Made by a program: the position numbers and the translations under genes. A DNA stretch of 10,781 nucleotides from Saccoglossus kowalevskii (Eukaryota; Hemichordata; Enteropneusta; Harrimaniidae). A model generated the notes under the pieces. That model was not told the origin of the DNA. It saw only the letters and a list, made by a program, of their open reading frames with translations, and made no database searches. The stretch covers positions 217,978-228,758 of the forward strand of contig NW_003139321.1 of the NCBI RefSeq assembly GCF_000003605.2. Direction: 5' to 3'. How positions within the stretch are numbered: position 1 is the first letter of the stretch; each line of letters begins with the position of its first letter. Shown piece after piece: positions 1-7,880 of this stretch.

Positions 1-341
1 GCCTAAGATACAAGCAGAAAACAATACAGTTTAACTCTGTTTCTGACCAGTACTCTGCCAATGGTATGTCTAAGATACAAGCAGAAAAACAATACAGTTT
101 AACTCTGTTTCTGACCAGTACTCTGCCAATGGTATGTCTAAGATACAAGCAGAAAAACAATACAGTTTAACTCTGTTTCTGACCAGTACTCTGCCAATGG
201 TATGTCTAAGATACAAGCAGAAAAACAATACAGTTTAACTCTGTTTCTGACCAGTACTCTGCCAATGGTATGTCTAAGATACAAGCAGAAAAACAATACA
301 GTTTAACTCTGTTTCTGACCAGTACTCTGCCAATGGTATGC
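1..341. repeat. 67-68 bp tandem repeat, five copies
   Basis: Five head-to-tail copies begin at CTAAGATACAAGCAG at positions 3, 70, 138, 206 and 274, and a sixth begins at 342 and diverges after about 10-13 bases. The periods are 67, 68, 68, 68 and 68. The only length change is one A in a run of A's in the first copy. The copies are otherwise almost identical, so the array is recent or homogenised. It starts at the window edge, so its true length is unknown. The minus strand reads open through part of it, but that only reflects the repeated unit. I do not recognise the unit. Confidence 0.97.
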
Positions 342-399
342 CTAAGATACATTATGTACAAGCAGAAAAAAGAGATATGAAGTACATATAGAATATATA

Positions 400-905
400 G
401 TAGTATGGACAAAAACCAAGATTGCAGGCAGTCAATCATCTTTGAGCTGATTGTGAAACTAATTGTGATGGACATGTATCCTAACATGTATAATTTGAGG
501 AAGAAAAAAAATATGTCTACGATATATTTTGAAAAAACAAAATGTCTGCCAGTTGGCCATTTTGGATTTGACCATGAAACAAATCATCATGAACATGTAT
601 CTCAACATGTATAACGTTTGTACATGTATCACATTTGAACAGAAATCGACAAATCCTGTCCAAAGCATCACATTTGGATGCCAGTCGGCCATCTTTGATC
701 TCATTATGGAACAAACTGGCATAAACATACATGTATATTCCTATATGTAGGATGTACATGTATATGCCAAACATGAATGAAAATGGTCTAAAAGCCTTGG
801 AGATATAGTAGTGTGGTCAATAAACAAGATGGCCACCAGGTAACCTTCTTTAATCTGACTATGAAACAAACTGACATGGACATGTATTCCAATATGTATG
901 ATGCA
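400..905. repeat. Four diverged GGCC-box monomers of about 120-160 bp
   Basis: Four related blocks can be aligned by eye, starting near 421, 542, 672 and 829 (spacing 121, 130 and 157). Each starts with a version of ATGGCCNCCAGTNGGCCAT, then a T-rich step (TTTGGATTTGACC, TTTGATCTCATT, TTTAATCTGACT), then ATGAAACAAA or a close variant. ACATGTAT-rich sequence follows. The same box and the same ATGAAACAAA word, in the same order, occur in the much younger array at 6028-7243, so these are probably old members of the same monomer family. No microsatellite tail or terminal hairpin survives. The short reading frames here are by-products of the repeat. Confidence 0.7.
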
Positions 906-910
906 TGCGC

Positions 911-2893
911 CAAATATCTTTTTTTTTTATTCCTTTTTTTTTCATTTCAAGTAAACAAAAATTATATTTTAAACACATTGTATACATTACTATGGGAACC
1001 ATATTGAACACAACATTGTGCGATGACTATATAGAGTTTTAATCTTAAAGACCATAAGCAAAACAAATTCTGTTGTCTGTTATAAAGTGAGTAATCAAAA
1101 TAGTTGCGTAAAACACCACAGCAGAGCGAAAACTTGCATCTCACAATATTTATCGATGAATGATATCATGTTTATAGTTAGCACAAATTATATTGAATAA
1201 GTTCCTATTCATAATCTTTATTCACATGGATGTATTGGCTGTATGGAAACTTGGGGAAGTGCTTATATTGTAGAATGTCTAATAAATATATAAATAAGGT
1301 TACATAGGATAGTTACAGCAAAAAAAAAAAGAGTTTTAAAATAATAACAAGATATATGTAAAAATATTATAAAAAATTTGTAACTAGTATTTAAATGTCA
1401 ATTAAATCTTTAATTTATTTATTATGCCAGGATCTTTGCTTGAGAGTATGTGAATTGTGTAATTTTAATTATGGTTGAAAGTGGTATCATATTTTTTGGG
1501 ATGAAGTTTTCCCTGTGTGTTTTATATTTTGGGCAATTCAATAGAAAAGGTTTTTCATCTTTAATTGAATTTGTGTCACAGCTATTGCATTATCTTTTGT
1601 TTATAGGTATTAAATGTAGATACATGTATGTAATAGTGTACATACAGTATAGCTTAATTGGATGATTTACTATATGTTACTAAGTTGCAGTAAAACACAT
1701 ATCATAAATATATTCAGAGTAAAATAATTATTTGAGTTGATGTGTACACAGCAAGTGTATAATCCATCAAACATTTTGATGATATCACTAGTAGCTAAAC
1801 GGTGAGTGGCTTTTGTATTGAGTAGCTTTTCACAGTGAGTAGGGCTTTGTCGCAGTAACTGGTCCTTTCACCAGAGTTGAGAATTAATGTTTTATGTGTG
1901 ATTAACAACTGGTGTTATTCAGGCAATACCATCCTTAGGAGCTGTTAACTTGTCCTTATGTTTTGTGCAGTTGCTCTGGCAGGCATTCATAAATAAGACC
2001 ATGCTCTGATATTGACCATTTATAGAACGGGCTTTGCATCACGCATTATTGTTATACTTGCTGTGACATACTGAAAGGAATGATCTTATAAAAAATGGTG
2101 TCGCAGAAGGAGAGTTAAATATTGTTTATGGAAATTAATAATCCCCAGAACAATTTTCCAATATAGATAAGAAAATTATAGTACGAAACAAATGTATAAC
2201 TCATTCTTAGCAATGGAATAAAGAAATGTGTAATTTATGTATATTTATATTTTAATTATTACTAATGTGTTGCAATACAACAAATTAAAATTGCGACCAA
2301 GTAAAAGTCAGAAGAGTAAAAAACGAAAGCTAAAAAACAGTTGCCCATGTCAAGAGAGCCACAGAACCAAGCAATCTGTTAGCTGTTGCCATCCACAGCA
2401 GCGAAATGATTTTACACATAGAAATTGAGAATTGCAGGTGTAGAAATGAACACTAAAATCAATCTGAACATTGCTACAATCAAAGACGCATTAAATAGTA
2501 AGTCCATTTTGAGCTAGTGCTATTGTCAAATTTTGGAGAGTAGAGAACTATTTATACAGGAGGTGTTCCAGTAAGGAATTATTATAATTGTTTGGTTGGC
2601 ATTTTAAAACATGTTCTAGATGCACCAAAAAACAACACTGCTAAGTTTCTAGGCATACAATGAACTTGAAACAAAAGAAAACATCTGATCCAAATGACCT
2701 GTGTCTTTGAAAATTGAATCTTATCGTCCTTATTGCCCAATCTTCTATGATTTTTTGGGGATATCATCAATTCAGCCCAGTGGTTGGATAGGTTATTTAT
2801 TAGAGCTGCCCGGGAAACCAACATTTGGGATGTGAATCACTTTGGCGACGAAAAAACGGTGATAATAACCAAGAGGGGTGAGGGACTATTTAC
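911..2893. other. AT-rich unassigned DNA
   Basis: No gene, RNA gene or recognisable transposon was found here on either strand. The stretch begins with two T-runs (919-950) and contains an A-run near 1319-1330. Its short reading frames (for example 1450-1665 and 2237-2428) have ordinary AT-rich composition and no recognisable motif. It could be intron or intergenic DNA. The next candidate signal is the possible exon at 2894. Confidence 0.6.
1804..1851. repeat. Three weak 16-17 bp direct repeats
   Basis: Three imperfect units starting with GAGT(A/G)G...CTTT lie at 1804, 1820 and 1837, giving periods of 16 and 17. The similarity is limited to about 10-12 bases per unit. It may be a decayed minisatellite or chance in T-rich DNA. 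Confidence 0.35.
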
Positions 2894-2995
2894 CTTGGCA
2901 ATATCTTCGGTACTTGCAACCCAATCGATCTCAGCAAAATTCCGGGAAATGCAGTGACCAGTGAGGCCCAGAACAACACAAACCTTTATGAATGT
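2894..2995 (-). other. Candidate coding exon, minus strand (unproven)
   Basis: On the minus strand one frame is open from 2995 down to about 2840. Down to 2894 it has a composition unlike the surrounding AT-rich DNA, with readable stretches such as VCVVLGLTGH and EIDWVASTEDIAK. It then reaches CCAAG/GTAAATAG, an acceptable 5' splice site with GT at 2893-2892. Past the donor the frame continues for about 18 codons to a TGA. There is no convincing 3' splice site at the upstream end, since the sequence before 2984 lacks a pyrimidine tract. I recognise no protein family. It may be a small host exon, a remnant of an unknown transposon, or a chance open stretch. Confidence 0.2.
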
Positions 2996-4030
2996 TTATG
3001 AAGAACATGAATTAAATTTTTTTAACAGACACCTGGGGAACACATATTTTATCATGTAATTCACTAATTACTATTTCACCATGAGGGTTTTTTGTGAATT
3101 ATTGGAGATGGCAATATCGGTAAGATTCCAAGGACCACAGCGATTACCCCCAAAATGCAATTTAAGGCAAATGAACACATAAAGCACACACAACTTTTTC
3201 AAATCATAGTACAACGTGAGGGAACTTGAATTACTCACTTTTGAATGTACTTTTGCATAAAGTCATTTTTTTTAATGCCCAATGTATGTGTACTTGCTGC
3301 ACAAGTTACCCTAACATTTTTTTTTTCTTTTGCCATGAATGAGAAAACATCGCTCACAGAAAGTTAATTTACACATTAAAAATAACATATTGATTATATA
3401 ATCCTCTTCTGTTATTCCACCATATTCACATACTGTATGTTACAGTGAATTTCATAATGCTATCTTATCTATATTCAAGGAGTGGGCATGGCTAGACAAG
3501 AATTATTAATCACAAACTATTTTATACTTAGCTACAAATAAAATAAGTGGATTGTAAATTTTTAACAAGTATTGTCATATCATAAATAACACAGTATAAG
3601 ATTTAACCATAAATAGTTTTCATGTATGACTCATCTTTGTGTCAATATTGACATTACAAGTTGAGTGCAAAGCTCAATATCAACAAGAAAACAATCAGTT
3701 TATGCTTTTTTGTTTCACAGCAATATTAAATCAAATAAATAGAGGATATATCATGAGTGACCCAACAATATTTAAAGTGTTTTAAATGAAAATGAAAATA
3801 CACACATTTAATAAATCCAATATTATCAGATCACAAATTTGATTTATTTATCCTATATACCCAAATCACAGCTTTCATAGCTAAAAACTAACACTGTTAT
3901 CGTAATTTGTGCATGTATATCAAAGATACTATAGAGCAACCTGGCTCATTTGCATAAAATAGAATCATTCATGAATATCAATTACTGTTAGCTTATCTAT
4001 TGCGAATATAAAATACATGTATACATATTT
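2996..4030. other. AT-rich unassigned DNA
   Basis: Nothing identifiable lies here beyond simple T-runs (for example 3317-3329) and short AT-rich reading frames. No repeat shared with the rest of the window was noticed. Confidence 0.55.
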
Positions 4031-4330
4031 TTGGAGCTATCGCTATACAAAAAATGTACGTGTTTAAGTTTACAGTTACGCTTGCGTACTGTGCACGCTC
4101 TTCTAGAGAACGTAAAGGTCACATCATTTTTCGCCAAGAGCAGCATTACTGAAAGAAACAAACTTCCTTTAGAAAAGCAGCACGCCGACCTGCTAACACC
4201 ATGGAGCACCCTTTTGAATAGGCCAGCCTCTTTTAATTCAGTGCACCCACACAAATTTGGCGCACCCACACAAATTCGAGGCTAGTTGTTCACTGCACCA
4301 CCCTGCTCGGTGGGCTAGCCCTCGCTGCAT
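4031..4330. other. GC-richer patch with short open frames on both strands
   Basis: This patch is visibly richer in G and C than its flanks. It carries open frames of 84 codons on the plus strand (4031-4285) and 90 on the minus strand (3997-4269). Neither translation matches a family I know, and neither has convincing splice sites around it. The tail at about 4290-4345 (GCTCGGTGGGCTAGCCCTCG and neighbours) is the most GC-rich part. It may be an old transposon fragment or a small exon; the sequence does not decide. Confidence 0.35.
4241..4278. repeat. 19-bp direct duplication
   Basis: GTGCACCCACACAAATTTG (4241-4259) is followed directly by GCGCACCCACACAAATTCG (4260-4278). The two units differ at two positions. 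It is a local tandem duplication inside the GC-richer patch. Because 19 is not a multiple of three, it argues against strong coding constraint there. Confidence 0.85.
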
Positions 4331-4495
4331 CCTCGGCACATCACTAATGATTTTTGAGGCGTATTGTACTGTATTTACTGTTTCAGGGATGCATTGGTAA
4401 CATAATTACAAATTTTAGATTCAATTCAAACCATGATTTTTTTTTTAAATTCATGGAAAATTGACACTTTATGTAATCAGTAGAAAACCTCTCAC

Positions 4496-4508
4496 TGACC
4501 CCTGACCT
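4496..4508 (-). promoter_or_regulatory. DR1-like nuclear-receptor site
   Basis: The plus strand reads TGACCCCTGACCT. Its complement is AGGTCA-G-GGGTCA, two nuclear-receptor half sites as a direct repeat with a one-base spacer (DR1), the arrangement bound by RXR and HNF4-type receptors in animals. A 13-base match with one deviation can occur by chance, and no assigned gene lies next to it. Confidence 0.25.
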
Positions 4509-4944
4509 CTGTGAGCATTCAAACTTTTTATGACCTGTAAAAATCTGTAACTGACACACATATGTGTTGTATTTTATTACATTTTATTGCTGGAAACTAT
4601 TTTGAAGGATAACATGAATTATTATATGTGAAATACCAGATAATGTTAATTCTAATTTGACATATTTTTTAAAAATAATCATCAGCTTGACTGTCTTGTC
4701 TTTAACTCATAATATATTTATAAGTACCTGAATTTCACGTTTCAATTAATTTTTCTGAAATATTCAAATTATCAAACATTTGTCATTGTGTTCGGTATTT
4801 AAGACATTCTATGAAGAAATGTTCTTCATTCACTCTTATATTGAAACAAGTCATCATGTATGGTTTTAACTCTATATATTCAGTACATTATTAATTTCTT
4901 TCCCAGAAGTTTACATACATTTGTCAGATATTGTTTTATGTGTT
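4509..4944. other. AT-rich unassigned DNA
   Basis: I see no gene, structured RNA or shared repeat in this stretch. If the candidate minus-strand exon just to the right is real, this would be its 3' flank. Confidence 0.5.
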
Positions 4945-5116
4945 TTATTTCACTGGGTAATTTTTGAGGTGCGACGACACTGACAAATTTGCATTATTTT
5001 CAGAATTTGTAGCAAAATGAGTGAGTGCTTTCTGCATGTAATACTTAGCACATGGCCAACAGCCCTCAACCAGAGTCGCGATAAAGTGTGCTTCTATTTC
5101 ACCACTTAGATCACGG
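4945..5116 (-). other. Candidate terminal exon, minus strand (unproven)
   Basis: On the minus strand a pyrimidine-rich run of about 20 bases ends in TTTTTCAG (AG at 5118-5117), a strong-looking 3' splice site. The sequence after it is open in one frame for 56 codons (RDLSGEIEAHFIATLVEG... to ...LKNYPVK) and ends in TAA at 4947-4945. An AATAAA polyadenylation-type word overlaps the stop (complement of 4944-4949). The open frame needs an upstream exon ending two bases into a codon. The good donor at 5438/5437 (TCG/GTAAGTA) could join with a 321-bp intron, but in the compatible frame the upstream exon is open for only nine codons before a TGA, so that pairing would need another splice site. No family is recognised. 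Confidence 0.28.
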
Positions 5117-5318
5117 CTGAAAAACGCAAGAAAACAAAAGATTTTCATTGCAACAATTTATTTCTAACACCATGATCAGATACAAAGTATCCATTGAGTT
5201 ATGCTCAACTGACACTACTGGCAGCACGTACCATCGTTGCAACATTTTGACAAAATGTAACATAATGTACTAAAATGTTATTTTACAAGTTTGATTGCTG
5301 TCAAAATGTCATCATTTG

Positions 5319-5353
5319 ATTGGCTAATATGAATCTTTTCTCGGGCTGATTGG
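5319..5353 (-). promoter_or_regulatory. Paired CCAAT boxes (possible NF-Y sites)
   Basis: ATTGG occurs at 5319-5323 and 5349-5353. On the minus strand these read AGCCAATCAA and GGCCAATCAG, both good fits to the NF-Y consensus RRCCAATSR. They are 30 bp apart and in the same orientation, a spacing often seen in animal promoters with tandem NF-Y sites. The DNA from about 5340 to 5430 is less AT-rich than its surroundings. NF-Y works in both orientations, so either strand could be served. No start site can be fixed from sequence alone. Confidence 0.3.
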
Positions 5354-5430
5354 CCAGTGCTAAGTTGGTTAGATCACGCCACTCTGTGACTATGAGAATT
5401 AGAACTTGGGCCTACGGCGGACCGTGATCT

Positions 5431-5440
5431 TACTTACCGA
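5431..5440 (-). other. Consensus-like 5' splice site, minus strand
   Basis: The minus strand reads TCG/GTAAGTA with GT at 5437-5436, an almost ideal donor. A 144-codon minus-strand frame (5399-5833) runs into it, but I recognise no domain in that frame and its composition is unremarkable. It supports, without proving, a minus-strand transcript through this area together with the acceptor at 5117. Confidence 0.22.
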
Positions 5441-5493
5441 TATACGAAGTGGTAATGCAACTTTCACAAAACTTTCATGGCAACAATGTAAGT

Positions 5494-5966
5494 ACATGTA
5501 CCTGCAATATCTGACTGTCCCGAATACAATTTTCTCTCTAGCGTACAGTTTTAAAATCAGTAGACTTCGCATTGTTGAAATGAAACACATTCCAAAACAA
5601 GATGATAGCCTATAAACTGAAGGCAGTTTTTTTGTGTGTAAAAGTTGATATGTAGTGATATAATGATATAGGTTTTGACATGCTGTAGAATCAACTCTCA
5701 AAACTACCAATTTTAATGCCAATCTCCTTTGGCTAATTGTGTACACTTTGGAATTCAAGACACAAGCTGTAGTTTGAAATTTCAGTAAATTTTTCCAGCA
5801 TTTTCTCACAAATTCTTTGTAGTTGAATAACAAATATATGTTTTACTTTACTTAGCTTTATTGAGAACAAATACAATTCCTGAGAAGATATTATATGGTT
5901 ACAATAAAACAAAAACATATTACAGTATAATACTATCAATATAAAAAGGAAATTAAAGTCAAACAA
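5494..5966. other. AT-rich unassigned DNA
   Basis: No gene or repeat is assigned. The minus strand carries two overlapping open frames (5399-5833 and 5733-5966), neither with a recognisable domain. The next feature begins at the small perfect palindrome GTCATTG-T-CAATGAC (5967-5981). Confidence 0.45.
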
Positions 5967-6027
5967 GTCATTGTCAATGACACGGCCCTGTTCCGTTCAT
6001 ATTTGAGTGACATATACATTCAAAGCA

Positions 6028-7243
6028 GATCATGAGCAAAATGCACCTGCATATGTACAACACATTGTACTAAATCTGAACAAAATCCATCCATGCATGA
6101 CTGAGATCCGGTTCCGGAATTGTGAAAATACGTGATTTTGATGCATTTTCGGCCTTAAAATGGCCATCATTTAGCTGTTGTTAAGCAGATCATGAAACAA
6201 ATGCACATATCTATTTGTGACATAATGTACCATGTGTGTGTGAAGTTTGAACTTGATCAATCCAGACATGTCTTGGATACGGATCCAGAACTGAATTCTT
6301 TAACAAAATGGCCGCTAGTCGGGCATTTCGAACTTGATCCGAAAAAGAAAAAAAGACGTGCATCAAGGTCCTGTTATGTTTAATGTATGTACCAAATTTG
6401 AACAAAATCCGTCCATGCATAACTGAGATCCGGGTCCGGAATGGTGAAAATGTGCGATTTCAATGCATTTTCGGCCTTAAAGCGCTCCATTTGGCTATCG
6501 TTAATGAGATCATGAAACAAATGCACATACATATTTGTGACATGATGTACCTTGTGTGTGTGAAGTTTGAACTTGATCAATCCAGACATGTCTCGGATAA
6601 GGATCAGAACTGAATTCTTTAAAACAAAATGGCCGCCAGTCGGCCATTTCGAACTTGATCCGAAAAAACAAATGACGTGCATCAAGGTCCTATTATGTTT
6701 AATGTATGTACCAAATTTGAACGAAATCCGTTCATGCATAACTGAGATCTGGGTCCGGAATGGTGAAAGTGTGCGATTTCAATGCATTTTCGGCCTTAAA
6801 GCGGCTGCCATTTGGCTATCGTTAATGAGATCATGAAACAAATGCACATACATATTTTTGACATGATGTACCATGTGTGTGTGAAGTTTGAACTTGATCA
6901 ATCCAGACATGTCTTGGATACGGATCCAGAACTGAATTCTTTAACAAAATGGCCGCCAGTCGGCCATTTCAAACTTGATCCGGAAAAAAAAAATGACGTG
7001 CATCAAGGTCCTATTATGTTTAATGTATGTACCAAATTTGAACAAAATCCGTCCATGCATAACTGAGATCCGGGTCCGGAATGGTGAAAATGTGCGATTG
7101 TGATGCATTTTCGACCTTAAAATGGCCGCTATTCGGCTATCGTTAATCGGATCATGAAAAAGATGCATGTGCATATGTCCCAAATAATGTGTGATGTATG
7201 AGTGAAGTTTGAACTTAATCGGTCCATGCATGTTCGAGATAGA
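6028..7243 (+). repeat. Higher-order tandem array, 320-321 bp A+B dimer
   Basis: GATC-anchored monomers are B0 6028-6187 (160), A1 6188-6335 (148), B1 6336-6507 (172), A2 6508-6656 (149), B2 6657-6828 (172), A3 6829-6976 (148), B3 6977-7149 (173) and a cut A4 from 7150. A-to-A spacing is 320, 321 and 321. A and B are clearly related: both open with GATC plus an A-rich step and a 'gtgtgaagtttgaac...' / 'gtaccaaatttgaac...' segment followed by TCCA-CATG words, and both end in a GGCC box. They nevertheless differ at many positions, while successive A's (and successive B's) are nearly identical. So the AB dimer is the unit that was copied most recently. Confidence 0.93.
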
Positions 7244-7249
7244 GGTGAT

Positions 7250-7279
7250 CACGGACGCACACACGCACGGACGCAAACA
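7250..7279 (+). repeat. Degenerate ACGG/ACGC/ACAC microsatellite
   Basis: Immediately after the last cut monomer (ending GAGGTGATC) comes a run of four-base-like steps: ACGG, ACGC, ACAC, ACGC, ACGG, ACGC. This matches the ACGG-type microsatellite found next to the core of pearl elements. Confidence 0.7.
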
Positions 7280-7291
7280 GGGCAAAACATA

Positions 7292-7328
7292 AGTCCCCGT
7301 TTTCGGACTACGTCCGAACGGGGACTAA
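7292..7328 (+). other. 3' terminal hairpin and CTAA end of the element
   Basis: AGTCCCCGTTTTCGGAC (7292-7308) pairs with GTCCGAACGGGGACT (7312-7326) across the loop TAC. This gives 15 base pairs with a two-T bulge. The stem runs into CTAA (7325-7328), which is followed by T. Helitrons end in a hairpin near CTRR and insert between A and T, so this is a good match for a Helitron-type 3' end. Here the hairpin overlaps the CT instead of sitting several bases upstream, which is unusual for classical Helitrons. Confidence 0.7.
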
Positions 7329-7399
7329 TAAATTAGTGAAGTAAATATTACGATTGACATGTACATTAATGCTAAGAAGTATTGCTGTCATAAAAATAA

Positions 7400-7657
7400 G
7401 CAGGCTCTTGGCTGAGATAGCTCTGCTGTTAGCAATGCACATGAACAAATCATAGAGAGGTCTACCTGAGGTAACTTTAAATGTAATATCATAGCATTCG
7501 AATCACTTTTTACCAAAAATATTCATCAAAATTAGAAAATTGAAGATATCATCATGAAATGAACAAATCTGAGAGAGGTCCATGGACGGACAACGGACGC
7601 CATTGGAAAATCACTTATATGATAAGCTCCGCTCAACAAAGTCAACAGCGGAGCTTA
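7400..7657 (+). mobile_element. Short member of a second tandem-core repeat family
   Basis: The first 43 bases (GCAGGCTCTTGGCTGAGATA...) match the start of the element at 9532 with about five differences. The middle carries the shared monomer words CACTTTTTACCAAAAATATT and ATGAAATGAACAAATCTGAG. A short GGACGGACAACGGACG microsatellite-like tail follows (about 7583-7599), and the element ends in a perfect hairpin at 7623-7657. It has only about one monomer, against two and a half in the copy at 9532. No coding capacity. The layout (5' leader, monomer core, ACGG-like tail, 3' hairpin) mirrors the larger element just upstream, although the sequences differ. Confidence 0.75.
7623..7657 (+). other. 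Perfect 11-bp terminal hairpin
   Basis: TAAGCTCCGCT (7623-7633) pairs exactly with AGCGGAGCTTA (7647-7657) across a 13-base loop CAACAAAGTCAAC. It marks the 3' end of the 7400 element. The copy at 9532-10038 keeps only the left arm. Confidence 0.85.
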
Positions 7658-7771
7658 AAATGGCAATGTCCAGGCTTACATTTTCATAACTATATGTTTT
7701 TTGTCACTGGTAGTGAAATAGGTAAAATTTGTTATGCAACTTCATATATAATTTAATAATTCTCTATTATC

Positions 7772-7880
7772 ATTGTTAAAGGCGCATATAAATGATGAAG
7801 TGATATTCATTGTTAAAGGCGCATATAATGATGAAGTGATATTCATTGTGAAAGGCGCATATCATGATGAAGTGATATTC
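7772..7880. repeat. Minisatellite, three copies of 36-37 bp
   Basis: Units start with ATTGT(T/G)AAAGGCGCATAT at 7772, 7809 and 7845, giving periods of 37 and 36. Differences are one extra A in copy 1 and two substitutions in copy 3. Each ends in GATGAAGTGATATTC. It lies between the second-family element and the LINE. Function unknown. Confidence 0.95.

Larger units (their letters stand above)
5967..7328 (+). mobile_element. Helitron-like / pearl-like non-autonomous element with tandem core
   Basis: Parts in order: a short unique 5' segment, which may begin at or before the perfect palindrome 5967-5981; a tandem core of 148- and 172-bp monomers (6028-7243); a degenerate ACGG/ACGC/ACAC microsatellite (about 7250-7276); a strong hairpin (7292-7326); and CTAA followed by T (7325-7329). 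Known bivalve pearl elements and tandem-core Helitron derivatives have this same order: monomers of about 160 bp, an ACGG-type microsatellite, and a 3' stem-loop ending in CTRR next to T. It encodes no protein; reading frames in the core are repeat artefacts. Movement would need an enzyme supplied from elsewhere. The 3' end is well placed; the 5' end is a guess, since no clear TC terminus can be fixed. Helitron class is inference. Confidence 0.65.

Noticed and set aside
206-487. 93-codon minus-strand open frame with internal peptide repeats
   Set aside because: The peptide repeat is only the 68-bp DNA repeat read in translation, and the rest is AT-rich without motifs.
1450-1665. 71-codon hydrophobic frame that could suggest membrane segments
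   Set aside because: T-rich DNA gives hydrophobic residues in this frame by composition alone; no homology is recognised.
2237-2428. 63-codon frame with a basic stretch (SKSQKSKKRKLKN)
   Set aside because: No acceptor, no recognisable domain, and the lysine-rich run is expected from A-rich DNA.
5406-5615. 69-codon plus-strand frame and the AAT/GTAAGT donor-like site at 5488
   Set aside because: No ATG start, an upstream in-frame stop, and a donor lacking the usual G before GT.
5967-5981. Perfect palindrome GTCATTG-T-CAATGAC as a definite 5' terminus of the element
   Set aside because: Only one copy is in the window, so the 5' boundary cannot be tested here. It was used only as a provisional left limit.
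6320-6345. TTCGAACTTGATCC resembling a tRNA B box, suggesting a tRNA-derived SINE
   Set aside because: The match to GGTTCGANTCC is poor, no A box sits at the right distance, and the segment is an integral part of the tandem monomer.
6192-7285. Several open frames of 63-119 codons with similar peptides (KFELDQSRHV, KWPPVGHFELDP)
   Set aside because: They are translations of the tandem monomers in both directions. Similar peptides come from DNA repetition, and frames are broken between monomers.
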